Assembly: GCF_024055715.1 (NCBI RefSeq)
Contig: NZ_JAMXMV010000002.1
Coordinates: 496,001 to 560,000, forward strand
DNA from: Actinoallomurus soli
Lineage (GTDB): Bacteria > Actinomycetota > Actinomycetes > Streptosporangiales > Streptosporangiaceae
Reading direction: 5' to 3'
DNA: 64,000 nt
Every line of letters starts with the position of its first letter. Positions within the stretch are counted from its first letter, which is position 1. Shown here piece by piece: positions 1 through 9,400 of the stretch. A program made the position numbers and the translations under genes. The notes below the pieces were generated by a model. That model made no database searches, was not told the origin of the DNA, and was given only the letters and a program-made list of their open reading frames with translations.

Positions 1-223
1 GGGTGAGGAAGAAGTCGAACCACGCGGCGGCCGACAGGGCCGCGAGCGCGCCGGCGGGCCGGTTGCCGAGAGCCGCGACCGCCACGACGACCACGACGAG
101 GATCAGCGCCAGGTTCGTGCTCGACAGGCTGCTCCGGAACGGCAGCAGGACGAGCGCGACCAGCAGCGGACCGGCCAGCGCGGCCGCCACCGCGACGGCG
201 TCCCGGCGCCGGTGTCCCCTCAT
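1..223 (-). CDS. DUF4118-type membrane sensor protein (N-terminal part)
   Basis: The gene runs off the left edge, so only about 74 N-terminal residues are visible. After a basic start (MRGHRRRD) come three closely spaced hydrophobic segments, one containing ALILVVVVVAVAALGNRPAG, ending in AAWFDFFLT. This matches the four-helix DUF4118 membrane domain of KdpD-like sensors, where the last helix reads FDFFxTxP. The start is the ATG at 221-223, preceded by a GGGGAGG Shine-Dalgarno. What follows the membrane domain (kinase, ANTAR or STAS) cannot be seen. It is transcribed away from the P450 and is probably not part of the biosynthetic cluster. Confidence 0.7.
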   Translation of the reverse strand, partial: MRGHRRRDAVAVAAALAGPLLVALVLLPFRSSLSSTNLALILVVVVVAVAALGNRPAGALAALSAAAWFDFFLT

Positions 224-394
224 GGCGTACCTCCCCTGACGAGAAGTACCCCGCACGTCACCGGTGACCGCCGGACGGCCTGAAGGAGTGTCCGTCATTC
301 GGTTATCCGCGCCCGGTAAAGGAGCCAAGAGTGGCGCTATTCACACGCTTGGTAATTGGCGTGTGTTGCATTACTCACATGAGTGGTTGATGGC

Positions 395-1636
395 TCATCT
401 ATTTCCCGTACCGTCCGATTGTCCGGCCGAAGAAGAGTTCCAGGCGACGGGCAGGCGGTCGACGCCGTACACCGCCGAGCGCTCGCGGGTCGGCACCTCG
501 GCCGCCGGGACGGCCAGGCGCAGGTCCGGGAAGCGGCCGAACAGCGCGGTCAGCGCGATGCGCAGCTCGGCCCGCGCGAGGTGCTGCCCGAGACACTGGT
601 GGGCCCCGTGGCCGAAGGCGAGGTGCCCGGTGGCGGAGCGGCCCAGGTCGAGGGCGTCCGGGTCGGCGAACCGCGCGGGGTCGCGGTTGGCGACCGGCAG
701 CGCGAGCACGACCGTCTCACCGGCCGCGATGACCTGGCCGTCGATCTCGACGTCGGCGAGCGCGGTCCGCCGTACGTCGAACTGCAGGATCGACAGGTAC
801 CGCAGCAACTCCTCGACCGCGCGCTCGGCGGTGACGGCGTCCGCGAGCGGGCGCGCCCGCTCGGTCGCGTCCGTGAGCAGCAGGAACGCGCCCAGGGAGA
901 GCATGCTCGACGTCGGCAGGTGGCCGGTGGCCAGCAGCACCATGCCGAGGTTGGTGAGCTCATCGTCGGTCAGGTCGCCGGTGACCACGGCGTGCGCCAG
1001 CAGGCCGTCGCCGGCCGCCGGGCCCGCGCCGGCGCGCAGTCGCGCGATGAGGCCGCGCACCGTCCCGGTGATCGACATGACCGCCTCGACCGCCCGCTCC
1101 GGGGCGGAGTCCAGGTCGTTCATCACCGCGGTGGCCGCTTGGATCGCGTGCCGGTCCTCCGGGGGGACGCCCAGGAGTTCGCAGATGACCAGGGCCGGGA
1201 TCGGCACGGCGAACGCGGTGACGAGGTCGGCGGGCGACCCGCCGTCCGCCATCGCGTCGAGGGCCTGGTCGGTGTGCGCCCGGATCGCCGGCGTCAGCTC
1301 CGCGACGCGCCGGGGCCCGAAGTGGGCGCTCAGCAGGCGGCGGTAGCGGGTGTGCTCGGGCGGGTCCATGTGCGGGAAGATGCCCGGTTCCGCCGGGGTC
1401 GGCCGCTCGTGCGCTCGTTCGCGGCCGACCGGCTGGTGCAGCAGCTCACGCCGGGTGCTGAAGCGCGGATCGGCGAGGATGGTCCGGGTCACGGCGTACC
1501 CGGTGGCGACCCAGCCGAGGTGCCCGTCCGGGTAGGCCAGCCGGCTGAGCGGGGGACGCCGCCGCAGCTCGACGGGCGGGTCGAAGGGGGTGGGCCGATC
1601 GGTCTCCAGCGGACGAGCCGCCCGGCCGTCGGTCAT
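395..1636 (-). CDS. Cytochrome P450
   Basis: 413 aa, the usual length of a soluble bacterial P450. The heme-binding loop is FGHGAHQCLG with the thiolate Cys at about residue 348, and the K-helix ExxR is EELLR. The I-helix reads TGHLPTSS where many family members have AGHETT: the conserved Thr is kept, but the acidic residue is Leu, so oxygen activation may be tuned differently. The substrate-free N-terminus resembles CYP105/107-like actinomycete P450s. The ATG at 1636 has a near-perfect GGGAGGTGA Shine-Dalgarno. It is divergent from the FAD monooxygenase across a 256 bp promoter region and is the likely oxidative tailoring enzyme of the cluster; ferredoxin and reductase are not encoded nearby. 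Confidence 0.9.
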   Translation of the reverse strand: MTDGRAARPLETDRPTPFDPPVELRRRPPLSRLAYPDGHLGWVATGYAVTRTILADPRFSTRRELLHQPVGRERAHERPTPAEPGIFPHMDPPEHTRYRRLLSAHFGPRRVAELTPAIRAHTDQALDAMADGGSPADLVTAFAVPIPALVICELLGVPPEDRHAIQAATAVMNDLDSAPERAVEAVMSITGTVRGLIARLRAGAGPAAGDGLLAHAVVTGDLTDDELTNLGMVLLATGHLPTSSMLSLGAFLLLTDATERARPLADAVTAERAVEELLRYLSILQFDVRRTALADVEIDGQVIAAGETVVLALPVANRDPARFADPDALDLGRSATGHLAFGHGAHQCLGQHLARAELRIALTALFGRFPDLRLAVPAAEVPTRERSAVYGVDRLPVAWNSSSAGQSDGTGNR

Positions 1637-1892
1637 CCGATCACCTCCCGCCCGGTCCCGGACCGCGACCGGCCCGGTGCATGATCATCATGCGCCGCCG
1701 ATTATGCATGACAAGTCCCAAAAAACACACCACTAGTCATTTCTGGACCGTCCGATTAGCATCGGCGCTGACCGAACGGACACATCTGTCAAACACGCTG
1801 GGCGAACGGACCGTCGCGAATGTCGCCGGTCCGTGATCGGCGACCCCGCGTCTCCTCCATCAGGCTCACTGCTATCCCGTATAGAGGTGTTA
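1637..1892. promoter_or_regulatory. Divergent promoter region of the biosynthetic cluster
   Basis: This 256 bp gap between the divergent P450 and FAD monooxygenase genes must hold the promoter of the ten-gene run. It is less GC-rich than its surroundings, with an A-tract around 1719-1726. The heptamer TGCATGA occurs at 1678-1684 and again at 1704-1710. The 11-mer ACCGTCCGATT at 1747-1757 also occurs at 410-420 near the 3' end of the P450. No clear -10/-35 pair or known regulator box is assigned. Confidence 0.45.
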
Positions 1893-3422
1893 ATGGCGGT
1901 TCGGCATGCTCAGGTGGCGGTTGTCGGCGGTGGACCGGTGGGGCTCATGCTCGCCTGCGAGGTGGCCCTGCACGACGTACCGGTGGTCGTCCTCGAACGG
2001 CTGCCCGCGATCGAATGGCGCCCGAAGGCCGAGGGGATCACCGGCCGGGCCGTCGACATCATGGACCGTCGCGGCCTGATGCTCGGGGTGACCGAGACCC
2101 CCATCACGCCGCCGACGCCCGAGCAACGCGCCCGCGTCGCGGCCGGTGAGCGGCGGCCGGACAGCCTGCTGCCCAAGGAGTTCCCCGGCGCGCGGCACTT
2201 CGCCAGCATGTTCCTGCTCCGCCCCGAGTCGCCGGACCTGCTGGTGCCCCAGCAGCTGCTGGAGGAGGACCTGGCCCGGCGCGCGGCGGAGCTGGGCGTC
2301 GAGGTGCGCCGCGGCCACACGGTCACCGGGTTCGCCCAGGACGACGACGGCGTACGCCTCGACGTCGAGGGGCCCGACGGGCCGTACGCGCTGGAGGCGG
2401 AGTGGCTGGCCGGCTGCGACGGCGGCCGCAGCACGATCCGGAAGCTGTCCGGCATCGCGTTCCCGGGCACGGACGGCGTCACGACCGGGTACCGCGCCTT
2501 CGCCGACATCGACGACCCCGACTTCCACCTGCCCGGATGGTTCCGCAAGGACGCCGGGCTGCTGGTGTACGAAGAGGGGCCGCCCCGGTTCATCACGCTG
2601 GAGTTCGACGGGCCGCCGGTGAACCGGGACGCGCCGATCACGCTGGAGGAGTTCCAGGGCTCGCTGCGCCGGCTCAGCGGCACCAAGGTGACGGTCACCG
2701 GGATCTCGAAGATCACCCGGTTCACCGACAACGCGCGGCAGGCGGAGACCTACCGCAGCGGCCGGGTCCTGCTCGTGGGCGACGCCGCGCACGTCCATTC
2801 GCATTGGAGCGGTCCAGGGCTGCGGCTCGGGCTGGGCGACGCCGTCAACGTCGGCTGGAAGCTCGCCGCCGTCGCCCGCGGCCGGTGCGACGAGAGCCTG
2901 CTCGACACCTACACCTCCGAGCGGCACCCGATCGGCGAGCAGACCCTGGAGATCCAGCGTGCCTCGATCGCGCTGATGCGGCCCGGCCCGCACGTCGACG
3001 CGCTGCGCCGGCTGCTCCGGGAGCTCCTGCTCCGCGACGAGGCGAACCGCCAGCTCACCGCCCTCGTCGACGACCTGCACATCTCCTACGACATGGGCGA
3101 CCCGGCCCTGAGGAGCCCCCTGGTCGGCCGGTACAGCCCGGACCTGCACCTGCGGCGCGCCGACGGCACCGTACGGGTCGCGGAGCTGCAGCGGAACGGC
3201 CGCGCCCTGCTGCTCGACCTGCGCGCCGACCCGGAACTGCGCGCCCTCGCCGCCCCCTGGTCCGACCAGGTGGATGTGGTGACCGCCGAGTGCGACGACG
3301 CCCCGGCGGACGCCCTGCTGATCCGGCCGGACGGCTTCGTCGCCTGGAGCACGCCCGCCGACCCGGTCTCGCTGGCCGGCGCCCTCGCCCGGTGGTTCGG
3401 CCCGCCCCCCGCGACCGCCTGA
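1893..3422 (+). CDS. FAD-dependent aromatic monooxygenase
   Basis: 509 aa, group A flavoprotein hydroxylase of the type that hydroxylates phenols or polyketide aromatics with NAD(P)H and O2. The N-terminal dinucleotide fold is seen in VVGGGPVGLMLACE (residues 10-23), the DG region in LAGCDGGRSTIRK, and the second FAD motif starts at GDAAH (about residue 297). The C-terminal thioredoxin-like domain of the family is present. The second FAD motif is odd: after GDAAHVHS the usual P-x-G-G-Q-G-L-N is H-W-S-G-P-G-L-R. The start is the ATG at 1893 with AGAGGTG just upstream; an in-frame ATG at 1833 lacks a ribosome binding site. As first gene of the run it probably hydroxylates the aryl moiety. Confidence 0.9.
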   Translation: MAVRHAQVAVVGGGPVGLMLACEVALHDVPVVVLERLPAIEWRPKAEGITGRAVDIMDRRGLMLGVTETPITPPTPEQRARVAAGERRPDSLLPKEFPGARHFASMFLLRPESPDLLVPQQLLEEDLARRAAELGVEVRRGHTVTGFAQDDDGVRLDVEGPDGPYALEAEWLAGCDGGRSTIRKLSGIAFPGTDGVTTGYRAFADIDDPDFHLPGWFRKDAGLLVYEEGPPRFITLEFDGPPVNRDAPITLEEFQGSLRRLSGTKVTVTGISKITRFTDNARQAETYRSGRVLLVGDAAHVHSHWSGPGLRLGLGDAVNVGWKLAAVARGRCDESLLDTYTSERHPIGEQTLEIQRASIALMRPGPHVDALRRLLRELLLRDEANRQLTALVDDLHISYDMGDPALRSPLVGRYSPDLHLRRADGTVRVAELQRNGRALLLDLRADPELRALAAPWSDQVDVVTAECDDAPADALLIRPDGFVAWSTPADPVSLAGALARWFGPPPATA

Positions 3423-3472
3423 GCCGGAATCCCCTGAGAACGACGACCGCCACCGCGCCATCGGAGGCCGTA

Positions 3473-4309
3473 GTGAGTGAATCCAGGCTGACCACGCTGC
3501 CCGCGTCGACCCCGGTCGACGCCGTGGTCGAGGTGGTCGACCGCGACGGAGCAGTGATCGTCGAGGACTTCCTCGACGCCGAGACGCTCCGCGGGCTGTG
3601 GGCCGACCTCGGCCCGGACCTCCAACGCCAGGCGGACGGCGACGGACGCCTGGTCGGCGAGAAGACCCGGATCCTCCCCGGCCTGGTCCGCCGGTCCGCG
3701 CACTCGATGACGATCATGCGGCAGCCGCACTTCCTCGGCCTCGCGCGGCACTTCCTGCAGCGCCCGGTCAAGGCGTGGCTCGGCGAGCAGCGCGTGGAGT
3801 TCGTCCCGACGATCCAGCTCGGCATCTCCCGGGCGATCCAGACCTGGCCGGGCGTCCCGATCCAGGCCCTGCACCGGGACGACACCGCCCACCTGCGTAC
3901 GCACCCGGGCCCGGAGAGCCGGGTCCAGGTCATGGTCGCCGCGAGCGACTTCAGCGCGCGGACGGGCGCGACCCGCGTGATCCCCGGCAGCCACCGGTGG
4001 GACGACGAGCGGGCGCCCCGCGACGAGGAGGCGGTGCCCGCCGCGATGCGGACCGGCTCCGCGCTGCTGTGGCTCGGCAGCACGTACCACGGCGCCGGCG
4101 TCAACTCCTCCGACGGGCCCCGCACCGGCCTGTCGTACGCCTACGACCTCGGCAACCTCCGCCAGGAGGAGAACCAGTACCTGTCCGTGCCGCTGGACGT
4201 GGTCCGCGGCTATCCCGAGGACATCCAGCGGCTCCTCGGCTACGAGGCGTGCCCGCCGATGTGCGGGCTCCACGAGCTGAGCGACCCGATGCTCCTGCTC
4301 CGACGCTGA
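3473..4309 (+). CDS. Phytanoyl-CoA dioxygenase (PhyH) family protein
   Basis: 278 aa, about the family length. It should be a non-heme Fe(II)/2-oxoglutarate oxygenase. The iron triad is visible as HRD at residues 134-136 and a distal His at 206 (TYHGAG), and R217 in GPRTGLS fits the Arg that binds the 2-oxoglutarate carboxylate. Family members hydroxylate, desaturate or halogenate small molecules. I favour hydroxylase/desaturase because the Asp of the HxD motif is intact, whereas halogenases lose it. The start is a GTG at 3473 with GGAGG nine bases upstream; it lies 50 bp after the FAD monooxygenase and 12 bp before the first KAS III gene. The substrate (aryl or sugar part) cannot be told. 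Confidence 0.85.
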   Translation: MSESRLTTLPASTPVDAVVEVVDRDGAVIVEDFLDAETLRGLWADLGPDLQRQADGDGRLVGEKTRILPGLVRRSAHSMTIMRQPHFLGLARHFLQRPVKAWLGEQRVEFVPTIQLGISRAIQTWPGVPIQALHRDDTAHLRTHPGPESRVQVMVAASDFSARTGATRVIPGSHRWDDERAPRDEEAVPAAMRTGSALLWLGSTYHGAGVNSSDGPRTGLSYAYDLGNLRQEENQYLSVPLDVVRGYPEDIQRLLGYEACPPMCGLHELSDPMLLLRR

Positions 4310-4321
4310 GAGGAGGGACGG

Positions 4322-5359
4322 ATGCGCACCCCCCACATGTACCTGCGCAGCATCGGCGTCCATCTGCCCCCGGTGGTCACCATCGAGACGGCCGTCGCGG
4401 AGGGCCGCTACCCGGCCGACGAGGTGGAGTACTTCCGGCTCGGCGGCGCGGCGGTGGCCGGCGACGTGCCCGCCCCGGAGCTGGCGCTGCGCGCCGCCCG
4501 GCAGGCGTTCGAGCGTTCCGGCGGGCTGTCCCCGCGCGACCTGGACCTCATGCTGTACTCCGACGTCTGGCACCAGGGGCCGGAGGGCTGGGAGCCGCAG
4601 TACTACCTGCAGCAGCACCTGGTCGGCGGCGACGTCCTCGCCGTCGAGATGCGGCACGGCTGCTGCGGGATGTTCAGCGCGCTGCAGCTGACCGCCGGGT
4701 ACCTGCGGCCCGACGGCGGCACCGCGCTGCTCGTCGGCGCCGACAACCACGGCACCCCGCTGGTCGACCGATGGCGGATGATCGAGGGCGCCGTGATGGG
4801 CGACGGCGGGTGCGCGCTGCTGGTCACGACGGAGGGCGGGTTCGCCGAGCTGCGCTCGGTCAACGTGGTCGTGCTGCCGGAGGCCGAGGCGGTCAACGAC
4901 GGGGGCGTCCCCATGTTCCCGCCGGACGCGACCGTCGGGCGCCCGCTGGACTTCGCCGCGCGCAACCGGGAGTTCCGCAAGCGGCTGATCAACGGCAACG
5001 GCGCGGACGTCATGCTCGCGATCCAGAAGACGCTGCTGGAGCTGGTCGACCGGACCCTCGGCGAGGCGGACGTCACCCTCGACGACGTGGCGCGCGTGGC
5101 GTTCCCGCACGGGCGCTGGGACGACCTGGAGCACCGGGGCGTCAACTGGCTCGGCCTGACGATGGCCGACACCACCTGGGACTACGGGGCGCGGATCGGG
5201 CACCTCGGGGTCGGCGACCAGTTCGTGGCCCTCGACCACCTCCTGGCCACCGGCGCGCTGGCCGCCGGCGACCACGTGCTGCTCGTCGGGCTCGGCGCCG
5301 GCACCACCATGGCCTGCGCCGTGCTGCGGATCCTCGGCATCCCGCCGGAGTACCGGTGA
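4322..5359 (+). CDS. KAS III-like acyltransferase A
   Basis: 345 aa, thiolase-fold protein of the FabH/KAS III superfamily. The nucleophile is C114 (HGCCGM, matching the Cys-x-Gly of FabH). The FabH catalytic His is kept as H263 (AFPHGRW). The FabH Asn is replaced: the GNTS region reads GHLGVGD with H294 and D299. Such changes are typical of KAS III relatives that esterify instead of making C-C bonds, for example the enzymes moving 6-methylsalicylate or orsellinate in the chlorothricin and avilamycin pathways. Sited directly before a paralogue and the aryl PKS, it probably transfers the PKS product. A ribosome binding site GAGAGGAGGG precedes the ATG. Confidence 0.85.
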   Translation: MRTPHMYLRSIGVHLPPVVTIETAVAEGRYPADEVEYFRLGGAAVAGDVPAPELALRAARQAFERSGGLSPRDLDLMLYSDVWHQGPEGWEPQYYLQQHLVGGDVLAVEMRHGCCGMFSALQLTAGYLRPDGGTALLVGADNHGTPLVDRWRMIEGAVMGDGGCALLVTTEGGFAELRSVNVVVLPEAEAVNDGGVPMFPPDATVGRPLDFAARNREFRKRLINGNGADVMLAIQKTLLELVDRTLGEADVTLDDVARVAFPHGRWDDLEHRGVNWLGLTMADTTWDYGARIGHLGVGDQFVALDHLLATGALAAGDHVLLVGLGAGTTMACAVLRILGIPPEYR

Positions 5360-5392
5360 GCGACGACGGCAGGGCGGCGACGGGGAGGCGGC

Positions 5393-6454
5393 ATGGAGAC
5401 GGCGGACATGTACATCAGCGGGGTCGGGTCGTACGTCCCCGCCCGGGTGAGCGTCGGCGACGCCGTGGCGGCGGGCCGGTACACCGCCGAGGAGGTCGAG
5501 CTGCACGGGCTCGCCTCGGTCGCGGTGGCCGGTGACGTCCCGGCTCCGGAGATGGCGCTGCGCGCGGCGCGCGGCGCGGTGGCCCGCAGCGGGCGGTCCC
5601 CCGCCGAGCTCGACCTGCTCCTGTACACCTCGACGTGGCACCAGGGCCCGGAGGGCTGGCCGCCGCAGTCGTACGTGCAACGCCGTCTCGTCGGCGACGG
5701 GGTCCTGTCCACCCAGCTCAAGCAGGGCTGCAACGGCATGCTCACCGCCCTCGAACTGGCCGCCTGCCACCTGCGGGCCGTGCCCGGCCGCCGGGCCGCG
5801 CTGCTCGTCACCGCCGACAACTACGGGACTCCGCTCGTCGACCGGTGGCGGATGCTGCCGGGGGCGGTCGCCGGGGACGCGGGCAGCGCGGTCGTGCTCG
5901 ACACCGAGCCGGGGTTCGCGCGGCTGGCGTCGGTGTGCACGCTGTCGGTGTCGCAGGCCGAGGAGATGCACCGCTGCGCCGAGCCGCTGTTCCCGCCCGG
6001 CATCCTCGAGGGCCGCGCGGTCGACTTCGCCGCGCACAACGACGAGTTCCGCCGGCGCGCCGTCGTCGAGGGCGACGGCACGAAGGTGCTCGTCACGCTC
6101 GACGAGCGGATGGCCGAGGCGATCGACCAGGCGCTGTCGGAGGCGGGGATCAAGCCGGGGGACGTGACGCGGGTGGCGTGCATGAACACCTCACGGGAGA
6201 TCGCCGACCAGATCTGCGAGATGCGGCTGGGTGTTCCGGCGTCCCGGTCGGCCTGGGAGTTCGGCCGGACGATCGGCCACTGCGGGGCGAGCGACCAGAT
6301 CCTCGCGCTGGAGCACCTGGTCCGCACCGGCGGCCTGGGCCCCGGCGACCACCTGCTGATGTTCGGCTTCGGACCCGGCGTGACGATCTCCGCCGCGGTC
6401 GTGGAGGTACTCGAGACGCCCGTCTGGGCGCGGGCACGGGGAGGGGATGCGTGA
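5393..6454 (+). CDS. KAS III-like acyltransferase B (paralogue with altered active site)
   Basis: 353 aa, clearly a tandem paralogue of the preceding gene: both share AVAGDVPAPE, WHQGPEGW and TPLVDRWRM at the same places. The nucleophile C113 is kept (QGCNGM). The position of the catalytic His of copy A is Asn here (N265 in CMNTSRE), while GHCGASD carries H296 and D301. The two copies therefore probably do different jobs, for instance one shuttling the aryl group between carriers and one esterifying the acceptor, as proposed for paired KAS III enzymes in chlorothricin biosynthesis. Its stop shares one base (TGATG) with the start of the PKS gene, so the two are translationally coupled. Confidence 0.85.
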   Translation: METADMYISGVGSYVPARVSVGDAVAAGRYTAEEVELHGLASVAVAGDVPAPEMALRAARGAVARSGRSPAELDLLLYTSTWHQGPEGWPPQSYVQRRLVGDGVLSTQLKQGCNGMLTALELAACHLRAVPGRRAALLVTADNYGTPLVDRWRMLPGAVAGDAGSAVVLDTEPGFARLASVCTLSVSQAEEMHRCAEPLFPPGILEGRAVDFAAHNDEFRRRAVVEGDGTKVLVTLDERMAEAIDQALSEAGIKPGDVTRVACMNTSREIADQICEMRLGVPASRSAWEFGRTIGHCGASDQILALEHLVRTGGLGPGDHLLMFGFGPGVTISAAVVEVLETPVWARARGGDA

Positions 6455-9400
6455 TGGACCGACCGGCCGAGGCCATCGCGGTGACGGGGATCGGCTGCCG
6501 CCTGCCGGGTGGCGCCGGCTCGCCGGACGCGTACTGGGACCTGCTGCGCGAGGGGCGGGACGCCAGTGGGCCCGCGCCCGCGGACCGCTGGCGGGACTAC
6601 GCCGACCGCGGCCCCTCGTACGCCGCGGCGGTGCGCCGCACCGTCCCGCGCGGGAGTTTCCTGGACGACGTCGCGGGCTTCGACGCGGAGTTCTTCGGGC
6701 TGACGCCGCGCGAGGCGGAGCTGATGGACCCGCAGCAGCGGCTCGTGATGGAGACCGCGTGGGAGGCCCTCGAACGCGCGGGCGTGTCCCCGGACGCGCT
6801 GGCCGGCACGGACGCGGGCGTGTACGTCGGCGTCTGCACCGGCGACTACGGCCACCGGCTGCTGGAGGACCTGCCCGGCATCGAGGCGTGGACCGGGATC
6901 GGCGCGGCGACCTGCGCGGTCGCCAACCGCGTGTCGTACTCCCTGGACCTGCGCGGCCCGAGCCTGGCGGTGGACACCGCGTGCTCGGCGTCGCTGGTCG
7001 CGGTTCACCTGGCCGTGCAGGCGCTGCGGGCCGGGGAGACGGACGTGGCGCTGGCCGGCGGCGTGAACCTCATCCTGTCCCCCGGCGAGACGCTGACCCT
7101 GGACGCCGCGGGCACGCTGGCGCCGGACGGGCGCAGCAAGTCGTTCGACGCCGCCGCCGACGGCTACGGGCGCGGCGAAGGCGCGGCCGTGGTCGTGCTC
7201 AAGCGGCTCTCCGACGCCGTACGGGACGGGGACCCGGTCCTCGCCGTCGTCCGCGGCAGCGCCGTCAACCAGGACGGCCGCACCGTGGGCATCATGGCGC
7301 CGTGCGGCCAGGCGCAGGAGCACGTCATGCGCCGCGCGCTGCGGCAGGCGGGCATCGAGCCGGGCACGGTCGGGTACGTCGAGGCGCACGGCACCGGCAC
7401 CGCCGTGGGCGACCCGCTCGAGGCCGCCGCGCTCGGCGACGTGTACGGGGCCGGCCGCCCGGCGGACCGGCCGTGCCTGATCGGCTCGGCCAAGTCGAAC
7501 ATCGGCCACCTGGAGGGCGCCGCGGGCATCGCCGGGCTGGTCAAGGCCGTCCTGGCGCTGCACCACGGCGAGCTCCCGCCGAGCCGGCTCGACACACCCA
7601 CCCCGGCCGTCGACTGGGCGGGCGCGGGGCTGCGCGTGGTGGACGCGCCGACGCCGTGGCCGGACGCCGGGCACCCGCGCCGGGCCGCCGTCTCCGCCTT
7701 CGGCTACGGCGGGACCGTCGCCCACGTGGTCCTCGAAGAGGCGCCGCCCGCGCGGCGTGCCGGTGAGGGGACGGCGGGACGGCTGTTCCCGGTGTCCGCC
7801 GCGTCACGGGCCGCCCTGCGACAGGCCGCGGGGAACCTGGCCGGCGTCGCCGGCGACCTGCCGGCCGCCGGCGTCGGGCACACGCTCGCGCTGCGCCGGG
7901 CGCACCTGGCCGAACGCGCCGTCGTCGCGGCGGACGACCCGGCCGCGCTGACCGCCGGGCTGCGCGCCCTGGCCGCCGGCACCCCGCACGCGTCGGTGAC
8001 CACCGGGCGGGTGCTGGGCGACCCCGGCCCCGGGCCGGTGTTCGTGTTCTCCGGCCACGGCTCGCAGTGGGCCGGGATGGGCCGGGACCTGCTGGCGGCC
8101 GAACCCGCGTTCGCCGCCGTGATCGACGAGCTGGAGCCGGTGTTCGCCGCCGAGATCGGTTTCTCGCCCCGGGAGGCGCTCGGCGGCGGTGAACTGACCG
8201 AGGTCGACCGGGTCCAGACCATGATCTTCGCGATGCAGCTCGGCCTGGTCGAGCTGTGGCGCGCGTACGGCGTCCGCCCGCACGCGGTGATCGGCCACTC
8301 GGTCGGTGAGATCGCCGCCGCCGTGACGGCCGGGGCGCTCAGCCGCCTGGACGGCGCCCGGCTGATCTGCCGGCGGTCCCGGCTGCTGCGGCGCGTCGCC
8401 GGGCGCGGCGCGATGGCCATGGTGCAGCTGCCGTTCGCCGACGCGGCCGCGCGGCTGGCGGGCCGTACCGACGTGGTCGCCGCGATCGCCTCCTCGCCCG
8501 GCTCGACGGTCGTCTCCGGCGAACCGGACGCCGTCGCCGAGGTCCTGTCCGGCTGGCTGGAGGAGGGCGTCCCGGCGCGCCGGGTCGCCTCGGACGTGGC
8601 GTTCCACGGGCCGCAGATGGACCCGCTGCTGGCCGAGCTGACCGCCGCCGCGGCCGGCCTGACGCCCGGCGCCCCGCACCTGCGGGTCTACTCGACGGCG
8701 CTGGACGACCCGCGGGCGGCGCCCGGCTTCGACGGCGCGTACTGGGCGGCCAACCTGCGCCGGCCGGTGCGCCTGGCCGACGCGGTGACCGCGGCGGCGG
8801 CCGACGGGTACCGCGCCTTCGTCGAGGTCTCCCCGCACCCGGTCGTCACCCACTCGGTGCTGGAGACCCTGAGCGTGCACGGCCACGAGGACGTCTTCGT
8901 CGGTCCGTCGCTGCGCCGGAACCGTCCCGCGCGGGACACCCTCCTGGCGAGCGTGGCCGCCGCGCACTGCGCCGGACTGGACGTCGACTGGCGGCGGCTG
9001 CAGCCGGCCGGCGGGCCGGTCGCGCTGCCCACCTACCCGTGGCAGCGCCGCAGGCACTGGCGCGCGCCCTCCGCCCCGGACGCCGGCGGGCGCGGCCACG
9101 ACCCGGACGCGCACACGCTGCTCGGCGACGGCGTCGAGCTCGCGGGAACCGACGTACGGCTCTGGCGCACCGCGCTGGACGACCAGACCCGGCCCTACCC
9201 CGGCAGCCACGCCATCGAAGGAGTGGAGATCGTGCCGGCCGCAGTGCTGGCGGTGACGTTCCTCGCCGCCTCGGGCGGCCGGGCGCTCGGCGCGGTGACG
9301 ATGTCGGCGCCGCTGCTGACCGCCGACCGCCGCGAGGTCCAGGTCGTACGGCAGGGAGCCGAGCTGCGGCTGGCCGCCCGCACGGCCGGCGACCCGGACG

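Noticed and set aside
3086-6037. Very long open frame on the - strand (about 980 codons) opposite the FAD monooxygenase, dioxygenase and KAS III genes
   Set aside because: It is rich in Arg/Gly/Val/His repeats with no domain, spans several real genes and arises from high third-position GC of the + strand genes.
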